Shown here: positions 52,440 to 60,503 of the stretch, piece after piece
Layout: every line of letters begins with the position of its first letter
Position numbering within the stretch: position 1 is the first letter of the stretch
DNA from: Streptomyces sp. 71268
GTDB lineage: Bacteria; Actinomycetota; Actinomycetes; Streptomycetales; Streptomycetaceae
Reading direction: 5' to 3'
Length of the DNA: 64,000 bases
NCBI RefSeq assembly: GCF_029392895.1
Contig: NZ_CP114200.1
Location: 6,268,501 to 6,332,500 of the forward strand
The notes under the pieces: generated by a model
The model's database searches: none
Told to the model about the DNA's origin: nothing
The model's input: the letters and a program-made list of their open reading frames with translations, nothing else
Position numbers and translations under genes: made by a program

Positions 52440-54064
52440 GCGCCGGCCCCCAGGGCGTGCGCGACCTGCGGGACGGTGAGGTAGGGCAGCGGCGCCAGCA
52501 CCTTGGCGACCTGGGGTGCGAAGGCCGGTGACGAGACGACGACCTCGGCCGTCGGCCCGTCGGCGACCACCTCGCCGTCGGCGAGGATCACCACCCGGTG
52601 CGCCAGTTCGGCGGCGAGTTCCACGTCGTGGGTGGCCAGCACGATGCCGTGGCCGTCGGCCGCGAGGGCGCGCAACACCTCCACGAGCCGGGCCTTTGCC
52701 GCGTAGTCCAGGCCCCGGGTCGGCTCGTCGAGCAGGATCAGCGGCGGACTCGCGGTGAGGATCACGGCCAGCGCGAGCGCGAGCCGCTGCCCCTCGGACA
52801 GGTCCCGTGGGTGGGTGGCGTCGGCGACGTCCGGCAGCAGCCTGGTCACCAGGGCGCGGCAGGTGCCGGGCGGCGCGTCGGCGTCGCGGTCGGCGGCCTC
52901 GCACTCGGCGGCCACCGTGTCCGCGTACAGCAGGTCGCGCGGTTCCTGCGGGACCAGGCCCACCCGGCGCAGCAGTTCGGCCGGGCGGGTGCGGTGCGGT
53001 ACCGCGTCGCCGACCCGCACCGTGCCGGCCGCCGGCTCGTGCAGCCCGACGAACGCCGACAGCAGCGTGGACTTGCCGGCCCCGTTGCGGCCCATCAGGG
53101 CGACGCTCTCGCCGGGGCGCACCGTGAGGTCGACCCCGCGCAGGGCGTCGATCCGGCCACGGCGCACCGTCAGCCCCTCAGCCCGGCCGACGGGCGGCGC
53201 GACGGCGTCGGGCGCGGCCGGCTCGCCCGCGCCGGTCGCGGCGGGCGCCGGGGCCAGCCGGTCGCGCAACGTCCCCGCCCTGCGGCGCGCGTCGCGCACC
53301 GACAGCGGCAGCGGCGACCAGCCCGCCAGCCGGCCGAGCGCCACCACCGGCGGGTGCACCGGCGAGCGGGCCATCATCGCGGCGGGCTCGCCGACCAGCG
53401 GCGCCTCGCCCGGCGCGGGCAACACGACGACCTGGTCCGCGTACTGCACGACCCGCTCCAGGCGGTGTTCGGCGAGCAGCACGGTGGTGCCCAGGTCGTG
53501 CACGAGCCGTTGCAACACGGCCAGCACCTCCTCGGCGGCGGCCGGGTCGAGGGCCGAGGTCGGCTCGTCGAGGACCAGGACCCGAGGGTGCGCGGTGAGC
53601 ACCGAGCCGATGGCCACCCGCTGCTGCTGGCCGCCGGAGAGGGTGGCGATGGGCCGCTCGCGCAGCGCCGCCAGGCCCAGCAGGTCCAACGTCTCCTCGA
53701 CCCGGCGGCGCATGGTCTCCGGCGGCAGCCCGAGCGACTCCATGCCGTACGCCAACTCGTCCTCGACCGTGTCGGTGACGAAGTGCGCCAGCGGGTCCTG
53801 GCCCACGGTGCCGACGACGTCGGCGAGTTCGCGCGGCCGGTGGGTGCGGGTGTCGCGGCCGGCCACGGTGACGGTGCCGTGCAGGGTGCCGCCGCTGAAG
53901 TGCGGCACGAGCCCGGACACGGTGCCCAGCAGCGTGGACTTGCCGACCCCGGACGGCCCGACGAGCAGGCACAGCTCCCCCTCGTCCGCGGTCAGGTCCA
54001 CGCCCGCCAGAGCGGGTCCGGCGGCGTCGTCGTAGGTGACGGACACCTGGTCGAAGCGGATCAC
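52436..54064 (-). CDS. ECF transporter double ATPase (A and A' in one chain)
   Basis: A 542-aa protein with two complete ABC nucleotide-binding domains. The first has Walker A GPSGVGKST (36-44), LSGGQQQRVAIGSVL and VLVLDEPTSALD; the second has GRNGAGKST (about 325-333), LSEGQRLALALAVI and LILLDEPTRGLDYA. Each has an H-loop (LLAEHRLE, LATHDVEL). In other ECF systems the two ATPases (EcfA, EcfA') are separate. It starts with a GTG overlapping the T-component stop and powers uptake through the T and S subunits. Confidence 0.95.
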   Translation of the reverse strand: MIRFDQVSVTYDDAAGPALAGVDLTADEGELCLLVGPSGVGKSTLLGTVSGLVPHFSGGTLHGTVTVAGRDTRTHRPRELADVVGTVGQDPLAHFVTDTVEDELAYGMESLGLPPETMRRRVEETLDLLGLAALRERPIATLSGGQQQRVAIGSVLTAHPRVLVLDEPTSALDPAAAEEVLAVLQRLVHDLGTTVLLAEHRLERVVQYADQVVVLPAPGEAPLVGEPAAMMARSPVHPPVVALGRLAGWSPLPLSVRDARRRAGTLRDRLAPAPAATGAGEPAAPDAVAPPVGRAEGLTVRRGRIDALRGVDLTVRPGESVALMGRNGAGKSTLLSAFVGLHEPAAGTVRVGDAVPHRTRPAELLRRVGLVPQEPRDLLYADTVAAECEAADRDADAPPGTCRALVTRLLPDVADATHPRDLSEGQRLALALAVILTASPPLILLDEPTRGLDYAAKARLVEVLRALAADGHGIVLATHDVELAAELAHRVVILADGEVVADGPTAEVVVSSPAFAPQVAKVLAPLPYLTVPQVAHALGAGA

Positions 54065-55476
54065 CGCTCGGTCTCCTTCGCTGGTGGTTCGGTGCTCGGG
54101 TACGCCGCGCGGGACGCGGGCGGCGGGTCGGCCGCGCGCCGGGCCCCGGTCGCCGTGCGGCGCCGGCCGCCGCCCGGTGCGCCCGCCGGGTCCCGCCCGG
54201 CCGCGTCGGACCGTACGTCCGGGCCGGTACGCCGGTCCCGGCCGGTCCGTACGACCGCGTCCGGCGGTACGGGGGCGATCAGCGCGGGCAGCAGCCCGAG
54301 CAGCACCGAGGCGGCCGGCCACAGCGGGAGCGTCGGCGCGGTCAGCGGGACGGCGGGCGGGTGCAGCGCCGTGGGCGCGTACGAGCCCGCCCAGATCATC
54401 AGGCCCGCCACCGCGACCCCGGACCCGGCGACCAGCCAGGCGCGCGCGCCCCACCGGTCGGGCCGGTAGCGGCTGCGCGCGGAGCGGCGCCCGCCGAGCC
54501 ACAGGCCGCCAAGGGCGGCGGCCAGCCCGGCGAGCAGCACGGGCAGCGCGTACCCCGCGCCCTCGGCGGCGAGCAGGCCGTACGTGCCGGCGCACACGCC
54601 GAGCAGGCCGCCGATGCTGAGGGCGGTCGTGGTGTGCCGCACGGCGCGCGGTACCTGGGCGGTGCGCCCGTAGCCGCGGGCGTCCATCGCGGCGGCGAGC
54701 GCCACCGAGCGCTCCAACGCCCCCTCCAGGACGGGCAGCCCGACCTGCAACAGGGCCTTCAGCCCCCGGTCGGACCGGCCGCGCAACCGCCGGGCGGCGC
54801 GCAGCCGCTGTACGTCCGCGACCAGGTGCGGCGCGAACGTCATGGCGACGACGACCGCCACCCCCGCCTCGTACAGCGCCCCCGGCAGCGACTTGAGCAG
54901 CCGGGCCGGGTTGGCCAGCGCGTTGGCCGCGCCGACACAGATCAGCAGCGCGGCCAGCTTCAACCCGTCGTACAGCGCGAACACCAGCCCCTCCGCCGTC
55001 ACCCGGCCACCGAGCCGCACCCCCTTGGCCCACTCCGGAAGCGGCACCTCAGGGAGGGTGAACAGGGTGTGCGTGCCCGGGATCGGCGAGCCGAGGAAGA
55101 CCGCGAAGACCAGCCGGATGCCGAGCACCACCAGGGCGATCTTGACGAACGCGCCGTACGAACGGGCCCATGGCGCCCGCGTGCGGCGCACCGCCACCAC
55201 GTACCCCGCGACCGCTACCAACAGGGCCAGCAGCAACGGGTTGGTGGTGCGGGAAGCGGCGACGGCGAGCCCGAGCGCCCACACCCACCACGCCCCGGCG
55301 TGCAGGGCGCCCGCCCGGGTGGCCACCGGCGCGCGGGCGGCGCGCCGAAGACGGGCCGGGCGCCCCTCGCGCGGGGTGGCGGCGCGCCCGGTGCCGCCCC
55401 GGCCGGGGGCGTGTTCGCGGGCGGCGGTGGTCTCGCCGCGTGGAAGGTCGCTCATCGGGCAGTCGGCGGCGCTCAT
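54061..55476 (-). CDS. ECF transporter T component (EcfT/CbiQ-like)
   Basis: A 471-aa transmembrane coupling protein. The N-terminal 60 residues are disordered; hydrophobic segments begin at AWWVWALGLAVAASRTTNPL. The coupling helices carry the two EcfT arginine motifs: RLRAARRLRGRSDRG and AAAMDARGYGRTAQVPRAVR, which contact the two ATPases. Sequence LEGALERSVALAAAMDARGY is the family signature. A Pro/Arg/Gly tail of 90 residues follows. The ATG overlaps the SCO2322-family stop (ATGA), so it is coupled to the surface-protein genes. An alternative start is ATG 55455. Confidence 0.92.
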   Translation of the reverse strand: MSAADCPMSDLPRGETTAAREHAPGRGGTGRAATPREGRPARLRRAARAPVATRAGALHAGAWWVWALGLAVAASRTTNPLLLALLVAVAGYVVAVRRTRAPWARSYGAFVKIALVVLGIRLVFAVFLGSPIPGTHTLFTLPEVPLPEWAKGVRLGGRVTAEGLVFALYDGLKLAALLICVGAANALANPARLLKSLPGALYEAGVAVVVAMTFAPHLVADVQRLRAARRLRGRSDRGLKALLQVGLPVLEGALERSVALAAAMDARGYGRTAQVPRAVRHTTTALSIGGLLGVCAGTYGLLAAEGAGYALPVLLAGLAAALGGLWLGGRRSARSRYRPDRWGARAWLVAGSGVAVAGLMIWAGSYAPTALHPPAVPLTAPTLPLWPAASVLLGLLPALIAPVPPDAVVRTGRDRRTGPDVRSDAAGRDPAGAPGGGRRRTATGARRAADPPPASRAAYPSTEPPAKETER

Positions 55477-56285
55477 CCGCGTCGGCGGCGGGCCTGCCAC
55501 AGCGCCGCCGCGCCCAGCGCGGCGATCGCGACGGCGCCACCGATCAGCCCGGCCGACGGCCCGCTGTCGTCCGCGCCGTCCTTCGCCGTCGCGTCCCGCC
55601 CCGTGTCCTCCCGCGCCGTCTCTCCCGTGCCGGGGGAGTCCGCCGAGTCGCCCACCTGCTCGCCACAGCCCGACCTGGGGTAGCCGGCGATGGCGCACAG
55701 CAGGGCGGTGGAGTCGTAGCGCAGCGGCTTGGCGACCTGGGCGAGCGCGTCGGCGGCGGTGCCGTCATCGCCCACGCGCGCGCACGCCGTACGGGAACGG
55801 GGCGGCCGGTCGCCGCCCGGCGCGTCCCGCGCCGTGCCGAAGTCGAGCACCACCGCGACCCGCTTGCCGCCACCGTCGGGCGTACCGGCGCAGATCGCGG
55901 CGAAGTCGGCGGCGCCGCGTGGCCGCGCCGCGTCCCGGGTGTTCTGGCTGACGGCGAACCGGAAGCCGATGGTGTCCCCGTCGCCCGGCCGCGCGGTCGC
56001 GGGGCCCTGGGTCGCGTACGTCCACTCGCCGCCGTCGCGCTCCCAGAACGACCAGTAGCGGTAGCCGTCGGCGGCGGCCGGCGCCGCGCCCCACAGGCCG
56101 AGCAGCGGGGCCGCCAGCGCGAGCGCCACCGGCGTGGCGAGCGACCCGCGCCGCGTCCGGGGGCCGGCGGAACGCCGCGAGCGCGCGCCGGCGGCCGGCC
56201 GCGCCGACCGGGTCCGGCGCGCGGCCGTCGCCCCGTGGCGGGCCGGCCCGGTCGCGGCCTGCTCCGTCGCCTCCCCCGCGCGCAT
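55473..56285 (-). CDS. SCO2322 family secreted membrane-anchored protein
   Basis: A 270-aa exported protein matching the SCO2322 family. A basic, Arg/Ala-rich 50-residue leader precedes the signal helix VALALAAPLLGLWGAAPAAA. The mature domain starts DGYRYWSFWERDGGEWTYAT and holds GDTIGFRFAVSQNTRDAARP and VAVVLDFGTARDAPGG with three conserved-looking cysteines (ICAGTPD, RTACARV, LLCAIAG, SGCGEQ). The C-terminal helix GGAVAIAALGAAALW and a basic RRRRG end anchor it. It overlaps the toroid-protein stop by one base (TGATG). It may bind the same substrate or partner as the toroid protein. Confidence 0.87.
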   Translation of the reverse strand: MRAGEATEQAATGPARHGATAARRTRSARPAAGARSRRSAGPRTRRGSLATPVALALAAPLLGLWGAAPAAADGYRYWSFWERDGGEWTYATQGPATARPGDGDTIGFRFAVSQNTRDAARPRGAADFAAICAGTPDGGGKRVAVVLDFGTARDAPGGDRPPRSRTACARVGDDGTAADALAQVAKPLRYDSTALLCAIAGYPRSGCGEQVGDSADSPGTGETAREDTGRDATAKDGADDSGPSAGLIGGAVAIAALGAAALWQARRRRG

Positions 56286-57637
56286 CAGAGCCGCTGCTTC
56301 TTACGGCCGCTCAGCAGGAAGCCGATCCCGATGCCGGCCACCAGGCCCACGCCGACGACCCACCAGACGCCCGCGCCGCCCCCGTCGTCGTCCTTCTCGT
56401 CCTTGTTGTCCTTGCCGTCCTCGCCGTCCTTGGCGCCCCCGCCGTCCGAGGAGACGGCGGCGGGGGTCGGGCCGGTGGCGTTGAGCTGCTCGACCAGGTC
56501 CGCGCCGCCGAACGCGCGCGGGTCGGCGCCGCCCGCGTGCGCGGCGAGCACCAGCTTGGCCAGCGCGCCCGGGTCGCCCTTCGCCCAGGTCAGCGCGCCG
56601 CTCTTGGACGCCTGGAGCCACTTGAGCGGGCCCTGCGCCGCGTCCTTGTGGCCGCCGGCCGCGAGCGCGATCACCGCGTCGGCGGTGCTGCCGTAGTCGG
56701 GCTGCGGCTCGGTGCCGGGCATCGCGGACGTCAGGTGCTGGTCGCCGGCGGACAGGGCCTTCGTCAGGTACGCGGCGGCGGCGTCCGCGGTGCCCTGGCG
56801 CCCCGCCGCCTTCGCGGCCTCGCCCTTCGCGCCGTCGGCACAGGCCAGTGGCTTCGGGTCGGCACCTGACCGCTTGGCCGGCGCCACCAGGAAGCCCCGC
56901 CCCTGCGCGGCCAGCGCGCCGTCCGCGGTGGCCAGCCCGTTCGGGGACAGCTTGCCGCTCTTGTCCGGCAGGTAGCCGAACGCGCCCCGCTCACCCTGCT
57001 TCGCGTCGCAGCCGAGCTGGAAGTTCCGCAGCGCGTCGTACGGGTTCTTGCCGCCCTTGGCGGTGACCTTGCCCGGGTCCTTGTCCGCGGCGGCGAACGC
57101 GCCGATGGCCACGGCCGTGGAGTTCGGGTCGCTCGGGCTGCCCGGGTTCATGCCCCAGCCGCCGTCCGCGTTCTGGTGCCGGGTGAGCCAGTCGAGCCCC
57201 TTGGCGACCTCGGCGCCACGCCCCTCGACCGTGGTCAACGCCTGCACGGCGGCGCCGGTCGCGTCGCTGAACTCGCCCTTCTTCGCGTCGCACGGGGTCT
57301 TGGTGTCCGCCCGGTAGGGGGTGAACCCGCCGTCCGCGCACTGCTGCCCGGCCAGCCAGTCGATGGCCTCGGTGGCCGGCGTCACGCCCGCCGCGTCCTG
57401 CGCGAGGAACGCCAGCGACTGTCGCCACACGCCGTCGAACTTCGGGTCCTTGGCGCCGTACAGCCCCCTGGGCGGCTTCTGCGACCCGGGCGCCGGGGCG
57501 GATGAGGACGCCGCGGCGGACGGGGCCTCGTCGGCGCCCGCCGCGTTCGCGACGGGTGCCGAGGCCGCGCCCACGGCGACGGCGCAGGCCAGCGCCACGG
57601 CGCCGCGGCGCGCGTGGACGGCGAAGGAGGGGGCCAT
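56285..57637 (-). CDS. Secreted alpha/alpha-toroid protein (prenyltransferase / squalene oxidase-like repeats), transcobalamin-like
   Basis: A 450-aa exported protein, first gene of the cobalamin-riboswitch operon. The signal peptide (1-33, ALACAVAVGAASAPVANA-A) precedes a barrel of paired helices with toroid motifs: SLAFLAQDAAGVTPATEAID, WLAGQQCADGGFTPYRADT, WLTRHQNADGGWGMNPGSPS and YGSTADAVIALAAGG. An Asp/Lys-rich hinge and a C-terminal helix (VWWVVGVGLVAGIGIGFLLS) with RKKQRL anchor it. The toroid fold is shared with intrinsic factor and transcobalamin, which bind B12. GAGAGGC is 7 nt before the ATG. Binding of cobalamin is inferred from regulation and fold only. Confidence 0.87.
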   Translation of the reverse strand: MAPSFAVHARRGAVALACAVAVGAASAPVANAAGADEAPSAAASSSAPAPGSQKPPRGLYGAKDPKFDGVWRQSLAFLAQDAAGVTPATEAIDWLAGQQCADGGFTPYRADTKTPCDAKKGEFSDATGAAVQALTTVEGRGAEVAKGLDWLTRHQNADGGWGMNPGSPSDPNSTAVAIGAFAAADKDPGKVTAKGGKNPYDALRNFQLGCDAKQGERGAFGYLPDKSGKLSPNGLATADGALAAQGRGFLVAPAKRSGADPKPLACADGAKGEAAKAAGRQGTADAAAAYLTKALSAGDQHLTSAMPGTEPQPDYGSTADAVIALAAGGHKDAAQGPLKWLQASKSGALTWAKGDPGALAKLVLAAHAGGADPRAFGGADLVEQLNATGPTPAAVSSDGGGAKDGEDGKDNKDEKDDDGGGAGVWWVVGVGLVAGIGIGFLLSGRKKQRL

Positions 57638-57721
57638 GGTCGGTGCCTCTCGGTGGGTAGCGTCGCGATGTCCGTCATCGCGGCGTCGGTCGTCGCGCCG
57701 CGCAGCCGCGCACGCCGCCCT

Positions 57722-57738
57722 CCGCGCGCTCCGCGCGG
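57722..57738 (-). terminator. Perfect hairpin in the expression platform of the cobalamin riboswitch
   Basis: CCGCGCG-CTC-CGCGCGG is a fully paired 7-bp stem with a 3-nt loop, 85 nt before the start codon at 57637 and just downstream of the riboswitch. It may act as an attenuator when B12 is bound. Confidence 0.55.
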
Positions 57739-57744
57739 TGGCAC

Positions 57745-57957
57745 CGGGCTCAGCTCCGCAGACCTCGACGGGTGCCGGCGACCGGTCGGCGCCCACACGG
57801 GCCCGGCCGGCTCCGGGAGCCTGTCGCCCCGGTGCGGGTGGTCCGGCTCGCGCGCTCGCGCCACGGGGCGCGCCGCGCTCACGGTTGCGGGTCAGCGCCG
57901 GTCTCCCACCGGCTTTCCCCGACGCGGGGCGGGATGAAGTTGTCCGCGACAGCTTAT
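57745..57957 (-). promoter_or_regulatory. Cobalamin riboswitch
   Basis: On the minus strand the leader reads GGGGAAAGCCGGTGGGAGAC (57920-57901), then CGGCGCTGACCCGCAACCGT and GAG, which is the universal cobalamin aptamer core GGGAA-nn-CCGGTG...CCGGnnCTGnCCCGCAACnGTGA. It begins about 320 nt before the first operon gene. A B12-box-like sequence GAGGTCTGCGGAG lies further 3' (57755-57767). The 5' end (57925-57957) is AT-richer. Boundaries are approximate. By family, B12 binding would lower expression of the operon below it. Confidence 0.88.
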
Positions 57958-58122
57958 CCGCCGCCCCCGCGCCCCCGATGCCCGCCGCCCCCGGGCCGGG
58001 GCCCGGCCTCCGGGCCCCGGCTCCGGTCGCGCCGGCATCCGTCAGCACGTCGTCGGCCCCCACCGCCCGCGAGGGGAGGTGAAGGCCGACGGGGCGTCGC
58101 TCCGGCTGGGCCGGGCGTCAGG
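57958..58122. other. Gap between SH3 gene and riboswitch operon
   Basis: 165 bp with no gene. It must hold the terminator of the SH3 gene and the promoter of the B12 operon. Nothing distinctive seen. Confidence 0.4.
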
Positions 58123-58497
58123 TCAGCACCAGTGCGGGGCCGGGCCGATGTTGACGATGTAACGGGCCGCGCCCCACGCCCACTTGCCGGTGCTCAGCAG
58201 GTACCAGCGCGGGTTGCCGTCGATGTTCTGCCCGTTGACCTTGCACACGATGTTGACGACCGTGCCGTGCGGGAGGGCGCCGACGACCTTGTGCTTCTGG
58301 CTCGGGCCGCTCCGGATCAGCAGGCCCGACTTCGCGATCACGCGGCCCTTGTAGTGCGGCCGGGCCTCGGCGGAGGCGTTCTTCTCCGGCGCGGCGGTGG
58401 GGGTCGCGGCGAGGGCGGGGGTGGCGGCGGTGGCGAGCGCGAGGGCGCCCGTCGCCGCCGTCACGGCGAGCTTGCTGAACGTGGACTGCAGGAACAT
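58123..58497 (-). CDS. Secreted bacterial SH3 domain protein
   Basis: A 124-aa exported protein. The signal peptide (1-30, SKLAVTAATGALALATAATP, cleaved near ALA-A) is followed by a spacer and one SH3_3 domain: GRVIAKSGLLIRSGPSQKHK, VVGALPHGTVVNIVCKVNGQ and NPRWYLLSTGKWAWGAARYI. The domain probably binds cell-wall peptides. Two cysteines (VNIVCKVNG and HWC at the end) may form a disulfide. GGAG is 7 nt before the ATG. The promoter region contains repeated GTNAC elements. Confidence 0.92.
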   Translation of the reverse strand: MFLQSTFSKLAVTAATGALALATAATPALAATPTAAPEKNASAEARPHYKGRVIAKSGLLIRSGPSQKHKVVGALPHGTVVNIVCKVNGQNIDGNPRWYLLSTGKWAWGAARYIVNIGPAPHWC

Positions 58498-59067
58498 CTG
58501 TTTCTCCAGTGAGGTGAAAGAGCGGCTCCCCGGCGGGGAGTGCGCGGAGCCAGCGGAAGAGTGCGGCGGCGTGCCGCGCCGGGCGTTCGGCGACGCCGGC
58601 GACTGCCCACCGGCGCCTCAACGGGCACCCGACAGCGACCGGGCAGATCCAATGAAAATCCACCTAACCGCCACAAAGCACGCTAAGTAGGTCACGGAAA
58701 CTTCGCAACTCGTCACATTCGGTAACTTCCGTCACCTGTCGCCCCACCTGAACTGGCCTTCCGGCGCCGCTCACCGCTCGCCCCGTACACCCCGGCCAGC
58801 CGCCGGCCGGGGTCGCCCACCCGGCCGTGGGCCCACGGCCGGCGCGGCGGCGGGGCGGGAGGGGCGCGGGTCGGGGGAGGCGTCGGGTCGGGGGAGCTGG
58901 CGCGGAGTCGGCGTGCGGCCGGGTGGGGGTGGTGGTGTCGGGCGGGCTTGTGGCGCTCGTCGGGCGCGCCGGGGCGGGTTGGCGGGGTTGGGTCGCCGGG
59001 TGGGGCGGCCTATCGTGCGCGGGGAATGATCACGTGCCCTCGGGGCGTACGCGGAAGGCGGGACGGC
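58498..59067. other. 570-bp intergenic region with SH3 and ferredoxin promoters
   Basis: No gene. The first half (58640-58740) is clearly AT-richer and holds the GTNAC cluster listed separately; the second half is a G-rich repetitive stretch (GGGTCGGGGGAG-like) that shows nothing interpretable. Confidence 0.5.
58688..58738. promoter_or_regulatory. Cluster of GTNAC elements with imperfect inverted repeat
   Basis: TAGGTCACGGAA (58688-58699) and TTCCGTCACCTG (58727-58738) are inverted repeats matching at 10 of 12 positions. GTNAC occurs at 58691, 58712, 58722 and 58731, with about 10-nt pitch between the last three. GTNAC repeats are the type of site bound by MtrA- or GlnR-like response regulators. 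It lies about 190-240 nt upstream of the SH3 start. Confidence 0.4.
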
Positions 59068-59298
59068 ATGGCGGAGCGCTGGCAGATCGAGGTTGACCAG
59101 GGTCGATGCATCGGCTCGGGGCTGTGCGTGGGCGAGACGCCGGACGTGTTCCGGCTGGGGGCGACCCGGCGGTCCGAGCCCGTCGCCGCCGAAGTGGACG
59201 CATCCGAGCGGGTGTTGGACGCCGCCGAGAGCTGCCCCGTGGAGGCCATATCGCTACGGCTCGGCGGCGGCGAGCCCGTCTTCCCGCCCGTGGACTGA
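59068..59298 (+). CDS. Ferredoxin, [3Fe-4S] type
   Basis: A 76-aa ferredoxin: WQIEVDQGRCIGSGLCVGET with Cys14 and Cys20, and DAAESCPVEAISLR with Cys56. The C-x5-C...CP pattern, without a fourth cysteine, is that of [3Fe-4S] ferredoxins that feed cytochrome P450s. No P450 gene adjoins it, so it may serve one elsewhere. GGCGGGACGGC precedes the ATG. It lies next to the KstR-like regulator gene, whose family controls P450 and sterol genes. Confidence 0.93.
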   Translation: MAERWQIEVDQGRCIGSGLCVGETPDVFRLGATRRSEPVAAEVDASERVLDAAESCPVEAISLRLGGGEPVFPPVD

Positions 59299-59539
59299 CC
59301 CGGCGGCGCCCCCCTCCGGGCGCGCGGCGGACGGGCCCCGGATGCCCGACCCGCCGCGCGGCCACGGGTGCCCTGCCCGCCGCCCGGTCCCGGGTCGGTG
59401 CGGCGGCAACGGCCCACCCACGACGACGAGTTGTCGTGGCGTCACCAGGCGGGTCGCGTCGGTGTCGCGTTGAACGCGGCTCCGGCGGCGAGTTCCGCGC
59501 CCTCCGTCCGGCCGGTCGCGCCTCGCGCGCCCTGGTGGG

Positions 59540-60145
59540 TCAGGCGGGGGTCGTGAGGTCGATCAGGCGGCAGACGGTCTCGATGTCGATCTTGACCTGG
59601 GCGATGGAGGCCCGCCCCGAGAGCCAGGTGACGAGCGCGGAGTGCCAGGTGTGCTCGATGACGCGGACGGCCGAAAGCTGAGCCGGGGTCGGCGTGCCGG
59701 CCAGGCCCATCGCGTCCAGGATGATGGCCGTCGTCAAGCGGGAGACCGTGTCCACCTCGGGGCTGACCGAGCGGTCGGCGAAGGTCAGGGCGCGCACCAT
59801 GGCGTCGGCGAGCTGCGGCTCGCGCTGCATGGCCCGGAAGGCCCGCATGAGCGTCTGGGCGACCCGGGCCGAGGGCTCCTCCTCGGCCGGGGGGCGCTTG
59901 CGCAGCGTCTCGTGCAGCCGCTGCAACTGGTCCTGCATCGTCGCCACCAGCAGGTGCACCTTGGACGGGAAGTAGCGGTAGAGGGTGCCGAGCGCCACCC
60001 CCGAGGTCTCGGCCACCGCCCGCATCTGGACGGCCTCGAACCCGCCCCGGCTGGCCAGTTGGGCGCTGGCGTGCAGAATCCGACGGCGGCGCGCCTCCTG
60101 CCGCTCGGTGAGCGGCGCCGAGGTCGGCTTCGAGACTGCGGTCAT
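59540..60145 (-). CDS. TetR family regulator, KstR-like
   Basis: A 201-aa regulator. The helix-turn-helix is EARRRRILHASAQLASRGGF then MRAVAETSGVALGTLYRYFPSK (about 15-60). The effector part, TFADRSVSPEVDTVSRLTTA and VRVIEHTWHSALVTWLSGRA, matches KstR, the repressor of cholesterol/steroid degradation in mycobacteria and rhodococci, which is released by CoA thioester intermediates. Its own promoter carries a perfect KstR-type site at 60236-60249. AGGA precedes the ATG at 60145. The substrate pathway here is not visible; a FadA-like thiolase lies 9 kb away. Confidence 0.9.
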   Translation of the reverse strand: MTAVSKPTSAPLTERQEARRRRILHASAQLASRGGFEAVQMRAVAETSGVALGTLYRYFPSKVHLLVATMQDQLQRLHETLRKRPPAEEEPSARVAQTLMRAFRAMQREPQLADAMVRALTFADRSVSPEVDTVSRLTTAIILDAMGLAGTPTPAQLSAVRVIEHTWHSALVTWLSGRASIAQVKIDIETVCRLIDLTTPA

Positions 60146-60235
60146 CTGTCCTACTTCGGTGCGGGAGCCGGCGCGTGCGCCGGGCGGCTGCGAACACCGT
60201 GCATGATGACAGGGCCCACGGGGCCGCGCGAGTGC

Positions 60236-60249
60236 TGAAACCTGTTTCA
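60236..60249. promoter_or_regulatory. KstR-type operator TGAAACCTGTTTCA
   Basis: The site is an inverted repeat TGAAAC-CT-GTTTCA and matches the KstR consensus TNNAACNNGTTNNA at every fixed position. It is about 90 nt upstream of the kstR-like start, so autorepression is likely. Confidence 0.75.
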
Positions 60250-60503
60250 CTTTGACGCGCCCCCGGAGCCCCGGGCCGCCCCGCGCCCGCCAGCCGGCGC
60301 CCGGGTCGCCGGCCGTGGCCGGCGACCGGCACACCGCCGCGACCACGGTTCACCCAGTGGCGCGAATCACCCGGGCCCGGACCGGGGCGCCCCGGCACGG
60401 CGGGTATCTTCGAGACTTCCCGCACGTTCCGATGGTGGAACTTGTTCTAGATCTCAGCGAGCGGTTACGCTCCCGCTGAACTGCGTCGAGAAGGGGGCCG
60501 CGA

